From Smittia aterrima (taxonomy: Eukaryota; Arthropoda; Insecta; Diptera; Chironomidae), in NCBI GenBank assembly GCA_033063855.1, contig CP093831.1, forward strand, positions 18,848,001 to 18,912,000: a stretch of DNA of 64,000 nucleotides. The letters run 5' to 3'. The notes under the pieces are model-generated. The model worked only from the letters and a program-made list of their open reading frames with translations. It was not told where the DNA came from and made no database searches. A program made the translations under genes and the position numbers. Position 1 is the first letter of the stretch. Each line of letters begins with the position of its first letter. Below, piece after piece: positions 24,400-37,781 of the stretch.

Positions 24400-25230
24400 A
24401 GCGGCTCTGGTTCCTCTCGTAAGATCGACCGTGTTCCAGACTGTGATGGTCGGGTGGTAGTATTCATGTGACTCGTAGAACTCTGCTTTCAATGCAGTAG
24501 TTCCGAAGTTCGGATCCCACTCTCGCCAAAGGAATTTCAGTTATTCAAAGAGTTCTCTCTTGACCGGTTAGAAATGGAAAATGAAACATCCTTGTGGAGT
24601 CACGTTCCTTCTCATGTACACCAACTGTTATTGTTGGGACGTCATGAGTGCAGGTAGAAGCGCGTTGACATAGTTGAGTTGAACTTTGGCGCGAATCCTC
24701 GGCAATGTTCCCACTACCACACACTCATGTTTGCACACAGTCTCAATATTGTGATGTAATATGAGATGGAATCTCGCGCCTTGGCAGACGTGGGGATGTT
24801 TCAGATATAAACGCTACTTGATTACGGGCTGCATTAATCTGGAAAACAGATGGACGCTCCTCGAGATCGTAGCGGTTGTCATAACGGAGTTAGATACAAA
24901 AGGCAATCTGCCTACGTTTCTGTGGATCGCAAGATCCCCTTCGCAAAAAAATACAATACAAAAAAAAGATCGACCGTTGCACTTCTCCGAGCTATGCCAG
25001 GTCTGCGACTCTGAAGATGTTAGCACAGAGAACTGTACTATTCTTATAAAGGAGCCCGACTGGATATGTCCGCACCCGAAGGTGGGCACCGCAGTCGCAG
25101 TTATAACTCCACACCCGAAGGGTCAGAGCTTGGCTTGAACACCATCTTCTAATTATAGTTTGAATTTCCTTATTCGCTACTATGAAGTGAAACCAATTTC
25201 TGGGGATTTGAACCTCGATTACCAAGCCTT
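24400..25230. repeat. Degenerate repeat with Pol III box-like motifs (SINE-like candidate)
   Basis: Base composition is clearly more GC-rich than the surroundings. Near 24440-24527 there is a tRNA-like stretch: GGTGGTAGTA resembling an A box, a CTGC/GCAG hairpin with a seven-base loop (24483-24497), and GTTCGGATCC resembling a B box (24508-24517). No closing acceptor stem is visible, so a functional tRNA is unlikely. On the minus strand a good B-box match, GGTTCAAATCC, occurs at 25214-25204. Overlapping open frames on both strands (about 24761-25225) look like relics rather than genes. Family not recognised. Confidence 0.35.
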
Positions 25231-25793
25231 CAGCAGGTTGCAGTCGTGTGAAACATTCTACAAGTTTCTCTTGTGTTGGAAGATTGGCTAAAACGTTTAC
25301 TTAAAATGGAATAAATAATTTATATTTCGATCATTATTCGAATTTGGAATCCAGCAAGAAGATGTTTCACTGAATCATTTCAAGTTAGCCAATAATTACC
25401 AACTTAACAATTTATCTTTGGTTAAGCGAGGTAATTAAGTTTAATTTGAGAATTATCTTTTTCAACGGCGGATTCAAATTGGGCGATTCGCGGAATAAGG
25501 GAATTTCCTACGACGGAAATTTCAGAGAAAACTTCTTACAATTCGTAGAATCTGCATTAATATTTTAAAATTCTTGTTTTAGTGGCTTAATAAAGTCTGA
25601 ATTTAATATTAATCGAACGCTATCCTAAAGTAATAAGTAAATAACTTAAAGTTTAATTCGAAATTGCAACATATATCAATAAAATCAAAAAGTAAGTTTC
25701 AATCAAAAAAAAAAATCCACGTGGCGAGCGAATTTTATGAATATTTCCATTATCTGACTTTTAATCACTAGTACACAAACTGAATTCACCAAA

Positions 25794-26269
25794 ATGAACA
25801 CAAACGGCTCTGATTCAGGTGCTTCATTCGACGAGATCATGGCAGAAATCTTCCAGTCGCGTCCTAACCTCAACTTCAAAGTTTCTGCTGGATCTTCAGA
25901 AAAAACACATTTGCCTGACAACGACTCTGGACATGAGTCTCCTTCAGCTGTTTATGCAACGACAAAGTCACGATGGGCTAAGATTAACGTTAGTTTGATG
26001 CATTCGGATCTCAAGAAATTCTTAAAGAAGAATCCCATAGTCAATTCGAAATCATCCTCGGTCCAATCCTTTTTGTCAAAGAACCGTCACCAATGGTGCG
26101 AAGACTTTGATTCGGACAACGAGGAAGAGACAACAACCAAGCTTAAGGAATTAACAGCTTTGACTTCGTGAGTAATATATTTATTTATTTTTTCAATAAA
26201 CTAACCTAAAAAATTCAAAGGATCAAAGGCCAACGCGAAAACGACACGTTCTGGGATCAATATGGTTAA
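25794..26269 (+). CDS. Unrecognised 140-aa acidic/Ser-rich protein (2 exons)
   Basis: Exons 25794-26167 and 26221-26269 are joined across a 53-nt GTGAGT...AG intron, giving 423 nt in frame. Without splicing the frame ends at once in TGA, but the spliced product continues to end in KGQRENDTFWDQYG. A poly(A) signal AATAAA follows at 26371-26376. The protein has no signal peptide or membrane span. Residues 44-49 read DSGHES, matching the DSGxxS consensus for phospho-dependent beta-TrCP/Slimb recognition. A basic patch (HSDLKKFLKKN, about 74-84) follows, then an acidic Ser/Asp/Glu run (CEDFDSDNEEE, about 106-116) suited to CK2. These suggest a short-lived regulatory protein, but this is inference. 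The neighbouring genes give no clue. Confidence 0.7.
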
Positions 26270-26370
26270 AGCGACATTTCATTTCATTTAAATTTATCTT
26301 GTTCATTAGTATCTAAGTTAAAGTTAGTTTGACTGCGAATCTGCAAAGGTAAACAAACAAACATGAATCG

Positions 26371-26376
26371 AATAAA
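26371..26376 (+). terminator. Poly(A) signal of the 140-aa gene
   Basis: AATAAA lies 102 nt after the stop codon of the two-exon gene. Confidence 0.5.
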
Positions 26377-29300
26377 AAGTCATTGTAATAATTCAATTGT
26401 TACGCAAATGCTATATAGCACTCCTTCAATCCTCTGTCCATCAGGTTCATTGTATAATTCTTGTTCTCCTTTTGTGTGGCTTCAAGAAGAAATATTGCAA
26501 TGCGAAAGAAAAATTTCGGGATAATTTATTTCGATTCTTCAAATAATGCGACACGAGAAAAGAATTGAATTGCTTCAACGAACGAGAAAGAAAATTAATG
26601 ACTTGTGTTTGGCAAAATAATATGCAGCCAGCTAAACAATGAATATTGACTCTCGACATCAGTGCTTTTTGTGTTCCCAGTAGAGCAGAGAGAAGACAAA
26701 TATTGAATAGCAAAAAGTTCTCGTCGTTTCTTGGGAGAAAACATTTTGGGAAATTGTCAATATTTACAGTCAACAGAAAGACTTTTGTTATGGCATTGCT
26801 GATGATAAACTTAAAAGTTATCAAAATGGATCAACTCTAATAGACCGAGAGATTCTAGAGAATTTCCTATGCCCATCAGCTCCTCAATCACTCACTCGTT
26901 CTTTTATGCACTTAATTCTCAATTGTAAGCTGCGGCTTTCATTGAATAGATGTAGGTTCCTTCGTCGCATTATTCATTGAGGCATTCACCCAAACTTGAA
27001 CTATCTCATCAAAATAAAAAGCGGAATGAAAAAAATAAAACGAATTGAATCTGAAACGAGAGAAGGAAAATGCGAGTTGGAAAAGAAAATTGTGTAAATA
27101 TCAGAGATACAAATCACGTAGATATCAGCATCAACTCGGTGCACTTGTCGAGCTCGAGTCGCTTTTTTGACTTCTCAACATATAATTCAAACGGTTGAAT
27201 TGAAACTCTTTTAAATTAACAAGCACTTGAAATATTAAAAAAGTCTCTTGAATAATCATTCGAGTCGACTTTGTTGGTAGATAACAACTCACATCAAACA
27301 TAATCTTGCAAGAATACTATTTTCCTTCTAACGAAGGCTTTTATGACCTCGAGTCTTGAGAAGAACAAATTCTATTCAGATAAGTGCTTACAAGTCTCAT
27401 CATCAAGATCCCAACCAGAAATCCACAAAATTCCTCGAAAGGCCATAAAATTAGGACAACAAGCCTTCGAGCTCTACCTGCTTATCAAGACCAATTGAGT
27501 TAATTAGACGAAATTAATGAGAGAAAGAATAAATCTATCGCTCGAGGCCATGAAAGAAGCGAAGGAGATGAGAATCTTCGATGCCAATATAATCTTAATT
27601 GTTGTTCCTGGGGAAAGAAGCATGGAAGCAACTCTCTCTCTCTCTCTTTCTGCTAATTAAGGGAAAATGGCGATTTTGAGCAATATAACGTAAAAGTTTG
27701 CTGTAATGACGAAAACTGACAGAAAAAATTGAAAAAGTGAAGAGAATCAGAGAAAATTGTCACTTCGAAGTAAATTACATCAACAAGAAAGCTTTAAGTT
27801 TCTGTTTAAATTCTAGTTGACCTGAGCAAGTTTTCAGTTTGTTTAGTTAACTGTTACCTTTACGTTATGATAACACTTCAAGAATTTTTCAACTTCCATA
27901 TCCTTTATTGATTAAGTCGAATCACATGTGTCGAATTGGAAATATTACTTTGCTGTGTTCCTTAATTAATTTAATTAAAATATCAGAAGAAGGAGAGGGC
28001 AGTGATAAGGAAAATATTTTCTTAGAAAGTTTTCGTTTTTCGCTGCTCATCCGCTCCGAGTAAACGACGAGTTGTTTATGGATGATTATAGAAGGGGCGG
28101 AAGGATTTTGATAGTTAATTTCTCACGTCACGTCTTATCTTCCCACAAAGCGATCTTTCAGACATCTAGTTTGGTGCTGCTGATATTTATTTTCTGTGTA
28201 TAGGAGTAAGCATATGCCTGCAAGTCGAAACGTTTCAACATAGAGGATAATTTTTATATTCAAGCCATGTACAGTTTTTCTTTAACGAGCTAGACCACGT
28301 ATTAATCAACGAACAGAAGAAATGAAGTTTTTGTTGTGAAATAGTTTATGCTGAATTGAGCGCCGGCAGCAAGAAGGAGAAGATTCGAATCTTAGTTGCG
28401 GAAAAATAGTTGCGATTTAATTAAATCCTGATTGACAGTTTAAAACTGACCTAAGCAAAATCTATTAAATGAATCATCTGTGGAGATTCTCCATGCCTGA
28501 TCTGCTCTTAAAGACTTTGACTTTGCATGATTTATTTTTGAAATTAAACCGCAATGAAACGTGATAAAAAAGTTTTTTTTGCACTCGATACAAAATTAAT
28601 AAAATTCAATAAATCTCTCAATAATTTATTAATTCTTTTACGCTTTTAAACATTTGAACACGAACGAAGCAAAACGTGTGTGATTTATTGTTAGGATTCA
28701 TGAAGTCGCTTGTGGTTGAATTTCAATTGAAATTAGTTCAAAACCACATTAATCAAATCATAATTCTGATACTAGTGTTGACAAACATTTTCATTTTTTT
28801 TTTGAAATGGAAAACGATAAGAATTTAAAAACTCGACCAACTTCACAAGGAGTTGAACGGAAAGAAAAAAGCAAAGCAACATTATGTTCAAATAAAAATG
28901 TTGTAAATATATTAAATTTGATGTTAGTAGGGTCGAATAAATATTCTCGTCGCATAAAAGGTAAAGCTAGTTCGTTTTTTTATTTGAACAAGAACAGAGG
29001 AAGAAACGCTACGTGAAATGGTCTAATAAATCATTTCTCGTGATTTAGATCCTCGTTCTCCATTCTTGGTTTCAGTTTTGTCAATGATTTCGGCATCAGT
29101 CGAGTGCGCTCGTCGTCGGAAAGCAAACTAAACACGTAGACACTGAACACATGTGAATGAGCGACCCTTCTTATCATCAAACAGTGCTGAAGTCGACTTT
29201 CTTCTATTTGCTTTGCGGTCGGCAAATAATTTCGAGTCCTCCGGGTATTTTGTCATTTAAGTTGTCAAATTTGTAATTCATAAACCTTTTGGCGTGTGAT

Positions 29301-32300
29301 CGAGTTACGAAGCAGTTGAATGATGATTGGATTAGACGATCACTTGAGAAGAATGTCAAGCTTCATAAATTTCACAACGTCACGAGATAATCATCATTTC
29401 TCAGTCGATCTATGAAACGTCAAACAACGAGCAGAGACCTAATGTTCCTCGAATAATTGTGTCGCTGATGGCGATGCTCATCATTAGCCTAGGGAATCAT
29501 GTCAACGATCCACTAACTCAGTTCATTTCATTCAATTAAGCACGATGTAAAACATATGAAATATTTTCGAAACGAGTTCTCCTCCAAAGTCTATAAAAGC
29601 GTAATCGAATTTATAACCGATTTTCGATCGTTTTTCTATCGCACAGAGAAGAGTCGAGGGGGACAAGGACAAAGGGCAAAAATAAAAGTTAATCTCATGA
29701 ATATTCATAACTGAGCATTACAAAAACAACAACATGGTCATGTAGCGTCAGCAAAATATCGCAACGAGAGAAACCAAAAATATCCAATAATATGTGAATC
29801 CAATCAGCCACGCAAAAATGCGGTATAGAACAGGGCAAGGCACAAATACACGAGAGCACTCGATTCATGCGGAAAATATGATCCAGGACTCTTGTTGTTG
29901 CTGGCTTAATTCAGTCACAACAAAATATTGAACGAGGAAAAATGTTTTTCTGTTGTGCCGTTTCAGCAAACTTCGAATTCCGCCTGATAAAGTGTTTGCT
30001 GTTGTTTTCATCGAAGAGTTTATCGGGATCTTAAAGTTGAATGCGGAAGCCGCCTCCTCTTCATTTTTTGTTATGATTCGTTGACTCTTTAACTTACTCG
30101 ATTATAAACAATCAATTTAATAAATTTTAATGTTCAACAAATATTTTTGTTGCACCCCCACTCTGGCAACCACAAAAGCCTTCGCATTGAAATAATTTTC
30201 ACCTCAGAGAATTTACATTTCAATGTAATGCTCCGGTGATACTCTCGAGCTCAACTTTACATTGTTTGCCTTTTCAATTAAACACATTCGGGCTTGCTCT
30301 CAACCTGCTCGACTCTTACAAACGTTTTCATTTACCATGTAATTCAACTTTTTACCCTGGAAAAATCAATATTTATCCAATTGTGTAAAAGATAAAAATG
30401 GAAATTTATTCGAAGCCCACGAAAACTTTTGTGAAATTTTTAATTAGTCATCTTTGATGAAAATTCAAGAGTTCTCTCGAGGTTTACTCTAGCCGTTGAA
30501 GACGCTCGTTAAGTGCATTTGTCTAACACGTTCGCCCTCGAGCTATTCACATCTTAAGTGAGGAACACGATCGTAAAAGAAAATCTTGAAGAAAATTTGA
30601 TGTAAATATTTAATACCTTCAGCCCGAGAGAAAATAAAATGATAATTTTTATGGATGTGAAAATCAGAGCGAGATGGGGAGGAAGAGAAAAAGGCTTTCC
30701 TCAATTTTCTTCGTGAACAGGAACAATTTAAATGCAAAGTATCAATGAATTTTTATGGTAGAAACAGTCATAATTATTTTTTTATCATAGATGAATTTGA
30801 AGCTAGAGGGCTCGTTATGAAATTATTGGCAGTAGCACTTTAGTTCATTTTTTAATTTTCAACATATTTACAAATTCTACGGCTGCTGCTGTTTCATTGA
30901 ATAATCCCTCTTGCTTGATCCTATATAAATGGAGAAAACGGTTTATTGAATAGAATATAACTACGTATTTATTTTCAAGCTTTTAAGAAAAATTTATTAG
31001 TTAGCAATAAATTTAATTCAAGAATAATATTTTTGACGGACAATGCTTTTAGGTTGTAAACGAGTTTTTTATGACAAAGATTCCCATTATTACTGCTTCG
31101 TCTAATTAATGAGAACTTTTTTTTCGAAAAGGCGTGAAAAGTAATTACATTGATTTATTAGTGAGCGAAGACTCTCAATTAGAAATTCTCACCTAAAAAA
31201 ATCTTTTTCCACAATTCGAAGTTTGAGTAAGTCGCGGAGAAAAGGAAAAGTTTGTCGATAAATTTAATCTTCCACATTGCTACAAATTTCACTTCGTCTT
31301 TAATTTATCGCAATGTTGTGCTGGTGCGTTTCTCATCTCTTCCTTCTTCGCTGAATTGATGGGGTACAAAAGATCAACCGATATTTTCCAAGAAGAATTA
31401 ATTGGAATCGGGTAGCTACTCGATAAACTATCATCGGTAATTCACGTAGTTGCCGAGTTCCTTGAACATTAAAATGTGTAGGATGAGTCGAGAGATAAAA
31501 CCCTTTAGAATTCTTAATTACCTCGTCGATTTTCTCCTTCTCCGTAAGAAGCTAATTAGCTGAAGTCAGTTCCTTACAGCAGAAAGAAAAAAGTTTTTTT
31601 TTTGTTTGCGACACAATAAGGCTCAGCTTTGAGAGAATCTTAATGGGCGAGTGGATGAGATGCATGCTCAACAAAACGCCGACGTTCAAATTAATTCTCT
31701 TTCATTTCTTTATGGAGCATTTAAGGACATTGTCTTCTCGCTCATTCAGTCAAACATTCAATCATCCGCTTTAGACTGATTCATTAAATCTAGTTGTTTT
31801 TGATATATTGCTGATCTTATCCACTCTTTCGATTTATTCGCTTCAATTGACGATGGTTGAGATTTTTATTCTTTTTAAGATTCATCGATAGAATCTTGAG
31901 TCACCAATAATTTCTAATTTTTCGATCTTTGCCTCATAAACGTTTTGACTTCATGGCTCGCCCCTTTGAATTCGATTTCTTGTTTTCTTTTCAAACTATA
32001 AATCTGCTAAATTGACATACTTTCTCGAAGACCGGAGGAGATAAAAGCAGATATCTCGAATCTATCGATAAAGATGGGAACATTTTTCATGATGGGGGGC
32101 CAGTGTAGGCAACTGACCCGTGATGTGTGTCAACAACGAGAGCGTAAAGTCATCAGCAAACGAGTTTTTTCATCAGCGATAAGACGAGAGAAATCTTCAG
32201 AAGATTTACGATTGTTTTGCTTTCTTTTTGGCACAACTATTGAAGCTTAATAAGAATAACTAAACCTACTTTTAAGTAGTGTCATAAGAATAATTTAAAC

Positions 32301-33279
32301 ATTAAATTGCAACAAATGAAGCTTTGTAATTATACAAATTGAGGCTCGACAATTGCGTATGGCGAACAATAATTATGTCTAGTCCTCCCTAATTTACGAT
32401 TATGAGCGTAATTTGTGCAGCTTTATGTTCGAACTTTTTTCAGAGCTCGGCAATGTCTCCCTGAATCCAACGAAGACATGAAAGAATCTCTGATTTGGGC
32501 TTTTGTTTTTATTTTACGGATAAAACAAATAAAATGTAACTCAGCTTCCTTTATTAATAAACTTTTATCAAAGTAATCTGAACGACAAACTTTTTAGCTT
32601 ACATCACTTTTTAATATATCCGAATTCACCCCTCAGCCACTCGACAGAGCTTTGGTGCAGAGCGATTTATATTTTCGGGTGTGACAGAAACAGCAATAAA
32701 CCGTAATAATTGTCCAAGAAGCTTAAGAAAACTTTTGATATTAATAATTATTCTTTGTGACAACAGATTTATTTTACTTTTCTCTTCAACATTTCGCTGA
32801 CTTTCGAGAGATGAATATTGCTTTAATGCTAAAAGTCAAGCATAACTTCATCTTCAGATTGGAGTGAACTCTGAAAAGGCTGAGAAATGAAAAGACTTTA
32901 AGTGATGTTTGTAACTTTAGATTTGTTTACCTATTTCAATTAAAAATAAATGAAAAATTGTTACAATTAGATTTTTTTGTCAACTTCATTTTACTTGTAA
33001 AGAAGTCATTCGTAATCTAATTCCATTGACAATTAAAGTTTGCAAACACAGATGAAACAATCGAGTTTAAGAATGAAGTTTTTTCATTTTAATATTTAAA
33101 AACAGTTTAGGAAGTTATCAGTCTTAGTTTGAAATTTGCTAGGTTAGTAAGAATTTTTAAATTTCTTTCTTTTCTTCTAATTTTAATTAAATTACTTAAG
33201 ATATGAACAGTCTTGTAAATTGTTGTTACTTTTAAAGAAAATTGTTCAATTTCTCTGAGTAGACCTGAGCACAAACGTA
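26377..33279. other. Gene-poor 6.9-kb intergenic block
   Basis: AT-rich, with no coding exon that I can support. It contains a (CT)n microsatellite at about 27631-27650. The small open frame at 28807-29016 has no supporting context. It could hold regulatory DNA for spook or the DIP genes, but no specific site was identified. Confidence 0.45.
27631..27650. repeat. (CT)n microsatellite
   Basis: Nearly uninterrupted CT dinucleotides, about 9-10 units. Confidence 0.8.
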
Positions 33280-36200
33280 TCATTTATGCATTCTTGGTTT
33301 TAACTTTAGTGCAAAAGTATCACACGGAAGAGCCACACAGGCAGGATACATTTTTATTAAATCGGGATTGTCACTAGCGACATCGTAGTTCTCGAGGATG
33401 TTTGTTAACATGAGGAACGAAAAGCTTCGGACGAGATTCTGAGAAAAAAACTTAATCATTTTAATTTTACTTGAAATAGAAGGAACATGTATTACTCACT
33501 TGTCCAATACACGCCCGTTTCCCTACTGAAAACGGAAGAAAATGGGGCACGTGTTTTTTTATTCTCAATCTGGACCAAAATAAATACAAAGAACAAAAAA
33601 AGGATTAACTTGTGATCTCAGCAAATAGAATGCATTTGGAAATTGTTTTAAAATTTTAGAAATCTCGCTTTAGTGACCGAATGCACAGCAGATCACTCAC
33701 CTTTCAATGTGCGGAGCATTCAAAACAGAATCTTTGTGAAGTTTTTGTGGTGGAACCTTCTCCAAAAATCTTTCAGGCGAAAATTTTTTAGGATTATGCC
33801 AATACTTATCACTTGCGTTCAATTCGTAATTGTTGATAAAAACAATTGTATCTTTAAGCAAACCGTAACCGGCGATTTCTGTGTTTTCGGTAGCAACATG
33901 TGGTACGATTGGTGAAGAAGAGTGTCTTAGAATTTCGTAGATTGTGGCCATAGTGTAAGGCATATTTTCAGTGTCATAAAGAGAAAGTTTCCTCTCAGAG
34001 TGATTGGTAATTTTAGCGATTTCTTTTTGAATATTTTTGCCGACGACAGGAAATTTCGCCACATATCCAAGGGCAAGGTAAACGAGATTTCCTTATAATG
34101 AAAATAAACAAAAAAATTTTGAAGGAAACTTCGGTAAGGTACTTTTAAAGTGTTTTCTCACCGATGGCAGAGTGGCCTCCCAAAAAATCCTCGAGCATGA
34201 AAATAATTGTGTTCTTCGTTACATTTTCCTCTTTCGATAAAGATCTCAACAAAGCATCCGTAAAGTCATCATCGTCTTCAGAACGTTCATGTAATTTTTC
34301 GATGCGCGGATCAATAACTCGTTTTAATATGAATTCTCTAATAGTTTTTGCCCATGACTCGATTTTTCGAAAATGGGAGGAATAGAAGGGACTCAGCCAT
34401 GGGAGGAAATCGACAGCGTAGCCTTGATTAATTTCCCAGAAAATCTCGTCGAAACTCCTGACAATCGCCTTGAAGCCAAAATCATCGTAATTAAAGCGAG
34501 TGGAGCACATATAAAGCGAGAACATATTGGCGCACGTTTCCTAATAATGAAAATAAACTAAATATATAAAAGGTCTTCGGTAAGACCTAAGTGTTTTGTC
34601 ACCATTATTATTGGCTTTAATTTCACTTCCACCTCAGGTTTGAGGACTCCTTTCAACTGTTCCATACATTTTTCCATCTCCGAGCATCCAACTTCATTCA
34701 TTTTTTGATAAAACGCAGAATTATTACGAGGTGAACAATGCTTACGAGCGAGATTTCGTCTTTTCTGTTGAAGTGTTGACCAGTCGCAAAGAGCAAGAGC
34801 TGCAAAGAAAAAACTAATTTAAAATTTCTTTTGAATGCTTCAAATGAAAATCCCAAAAAAAAAACCGTTATAGATTTGACTCTTGGTTCAAGAAAGTCAC
34901 AGGCCTTCTTCACTAACAAAACTCAAAGCTCAGCTTCGGAAGCTGTGAAGTTCTTGAAAAGAACTTCGTCACCCATCTAAAGAGACGCTTAAGTAAATAT
35001 GTGAAGGCTAGACCAAGAGCGATACAAAGAACAAACAAGTTCTCCTGAATCAAGCCCTTTCGAAAATACATGCATCTAGAAACGAAATCGAATGAGGAAA
35101 CTGCGAATTCATAATGCAGCTTCGGCCGCGAAAACACGTAATGCAACTTTTTAACATGAACAATCTTTTTCTCTCTTCTTTGCACCGAAGCAATTACATC
35201 ACGGTCAAGTTCAGATATGCCTTGAAGATCAATGCTAAGTGAAAATACTCTTCACTTCTACTCCACATTTTTCTTTTTTTCGATCGAGCAAGCATAAAAA
35301 ACTGGAAATTTATGAGCTAAAAAAAGTTGAGATGCGAAAAACATCTTTGTGCTATTCGGAACGGCGTTCTTTTGATTATTGCCATTTCATTCTTATAATT
35401 ATTATAATAATATTATAATTATTATAATAATATTCAAGTTTTTCAAATTATTATAATAACAATCTACTTGCATGCAAGTATAAATTATTATAAGAATAAT
35501 TATTATAAGTTCAATAATTTTTATAAGTTCAATTTGATATAATAATTATTTATGTTATAATATTCATAATTATTATATTTATTTTGAACTTATAATAATT
35601 ATGTTATATAAAATAAATATAACAACTTTCAATAATAACTTTTGCGTTTGAAATAATTTCAAATGATTATTATAATAAATATTATAAGTTCTTAATCAAA
35701 ACTTTACCGACACTAAAAAATTAAGCTAATTATTAGCTTTTCAACTAAAGGAGAATTTATTTTAATCAGTTAGTATCTCTTTGCAAGCAGTAAAAGTTGA
35801 GGAAAGAATTAAAGTGTTGCACAACAATTTTTCTAATAACTTTCGAGTCTGGTTTGTTGGAATTACCACTTTGTGGAAAAGAAAGTAAAGTGATATAATT
35901 AGTAAATGTTTTTATTTAATAAAATCAAAAATAAACAATCTTCAATACTGAAAACTTAAATGTTTTCCTCTAAAGAATTTTAAAAATTCAAAACCAATTC
36001 CAATTCCACGTCAAAAACACGTTGGCGAACATCACAGAAAACTTTACAAGTTTCTTTAGCTATATCAAACAAGTTTGGTTGAATGATGAAAATGACAGGA
36101 TATTTTTCTATCAAAACATTTTTCATTGAACAAACAATGCTTTAGGGAGCCAAAACGCCAAAAAAATTAAACACAAATTCCACTCAAACCGGTTTCTTAA

Positions 36201-37688
36201 TTTGCTTCAAGAATTTGCAATAAAAACATCATGAGAACTTGAAAATGCTATTAGTTTTGAATATAAATGGAAATAAAAGTACGATCGAAATAAGATTACT
36301 TTAAGAACATTTTTGTTGCTTGAAACGATTCAGCAGATAACTTCAATAATGTTGATCAATTAATGTTTATGGTAAAAAATTTCTAAATTCTATTTCATAA
36401 ATAATAATTATCAAATAATTTGAAAATAATTATTATAATGATCTTATAATTTCTAATGAACTTATAATAATTTTATAAATAATTATTATAATAAAAATTT
36501 AAGATCAAAATAATTATAATAATTATTTACACTTGCATGCAAGTATTTCATGCAAGTATAATTATTATGTAAATAATTATTATTAAAATTATTATAACTT
36601 TCGAGTTTTTTGATAATAATTATTATAATAATTATAAGATTTTGTAAATTATTATAATAATTTTTTATAATTTAAATAATTATAATAATAATTATATATA
36701 ATTATCATTTGTCGGGGTAGCGCCTGTCGGGGTAATGGCGTCTCCCCGCGAAAAACATCTTTGTGCTATTCGGAACGGCGTTCTTTTGATTATTGCCATT
36801 TCATTCTTGTTTCAAAAGCTTTCATCGGCTTTAAGGAAAAACCCGTTTTAATTGTTTAATCGTGGACTCGAGAAGAAAGAAAAGAAAGGCAAATAAAAGA
36901 TGTTTGGGCGAGTCGCTTATGTAACTGCTTCTCGGATCTAAGTTAAAACGAGTTTTTAGTCGAAAGAATCTCATTTCGATTTTGTATATGGTTTACTGAA
37001 ATGATCATCTCGAGAGTAACAGAGAAAGTAAAAAAAGAAAGAAAGTTGAACTGGAGTGGAGCGAGAATCTCGCAAGAAATTGAGATGGCTAGGTAATTTA
37101 TAATTGTTTCGCAAATAAAAATAAGAATTTTCTGAATCTGAAGTTTGCCTGTTGCTATCAAATTCTCTACTTACAATTGTTACGATCTCCACCAAAAATT
37201 CTATGATAGCGCTGGAAAAATAAAATTAAGAATTAACGCTGCACTTAATTTTTTTCCACTGCAAACACACAAAATAATAAAATTTTCGAAATTATTTCTA
37301 CCTCGAAATTAGGTCGACCTCCGAAGAATTTTCCATTTTCATTCAAAACTTCTTTGATTGTCTCCAAATTGTTTACGACAACGCAGCGAGTAGTGCCAAG
37401 TTGGAGACTGTAAATGCCACCGTAAATATTTGAGATCTCACTGAATCCTTCGAAGGGAACCTCGTACTTTGCTAAAAGTGGTAAATTTCCAAGTATCGGT
37501 ATAGGCAATGGGCCAGGTGGTTGAGGAAGCACTTTTTGTATTATTCGAGAATTCTTTTCATTTCTTTTCTTAATATCAAAAGAAATTTCCACTCCTCGTT
37601 TGCATTTGTAAATTAACTTTATGTAAATGATCACCAATAAGACAATGATAAAGTAGAGTAGATAAACTCCAACAAAAACCATTTTCAC
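33280..37688 (-). CDS. spo: Cytochrome P450 CYP307A (spook), ecdysteroid biosynthesis (7 exons, 539 aa)
   Basis: Halloween-family P450 acting in the early 'black box' steps from 7-dehydrocholesterol toward ecdysone, in the endoplasmic reticulum of steroidogenic cells. Exons in transcript order: 37688-37302, 37211-37175 (37 nt), 34799-34603, 34540-34162, 34091-33701, 33569-33500 and 33438-33280. They total 1620 nt in frame. An N-terminal anchor (about 3-25) precedes the proline hinge QPPGPLPIPILGN. Family signatures include GGRPNFE|RYHRIFGGDRNN|SLALCDWSTLQQKRRNLARKHCSP. The I-helix region is GGHSAIG (328-334) instead of AGxDT, as known for CYP307. Also present are EILR (386-389) followed by HSSSPIVPH, SPERF (438-442) and the haem loop FSVGKRACIG (477-486, ligand Cys484). 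Length and signatures point to a functional gene. Spook versus a spookier-type duplicate cannot be told from one copy. Confidence 0.96.
34800..37174 (-). other. Large second intron of spook (2.4 kb)
   Basis: The other introns are 50-130 nt; this one is expanded mainly by the AT-rich insertion at 35395-36747. A minus-strand open frame at 34913-35185 lies inside but shows no P450 similarity, and splicing 37175 to 34799 restores the conserved NNS-LALCDWS sequence. Confidence 0.8.
35334..36808. mobile_element. AT-rich 1.35-kb insertion bounded by a perfect 61-bp direct repeat
   Basis: The 61 bp at 35334-35394 (beginning GCGAAAAACATC) recur identically at 36748-36808. Between them lie 1353 bp dominated at both ends by AATTATTATAATAA-type tracts. 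Subterminal copies of the palindrome ACTTGCATGCAAGT occur near 35467 and 36532. The right end is a short GC-rich segment with TGTCGGGGTA repeated twice (about 36713-36735). There is no open frame of note. This could be a non-autonomous insertion with an unusually long duplication, or an assembly/duplication artefact. Confidence 0.6.
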
Positions 37689-37781
37689 TTTTTAACTTCT
37701 GATCGTTTACTGTACTAGAGTAAATGAATGGGAAATCCTTTCGATCGTGAACGATTCCAGCTTAAGCAAACGGACTGTTTC

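Noticed and set aside
24440..24527. Possible tRNA with a TCA anticodon (selenocysteine-like)
   Set aside because: The anticodon hairpin has only four pairs and no acceptor stem closes; A and B boxes are degenerate. A SINE-like relic is more likely.
28807..29016. 69-codon basic open frame
   Set aside because: No motif, splice context or poly(A) support; consistent with chance in AT-rich DNA.
34913..35185. 90-codon minus-strand open frame inside the spook intron
   Set aside because: Not P450-like. The conserved NNS-LALCDWS join skips it, and its end only overlaps the intron near exon 3.
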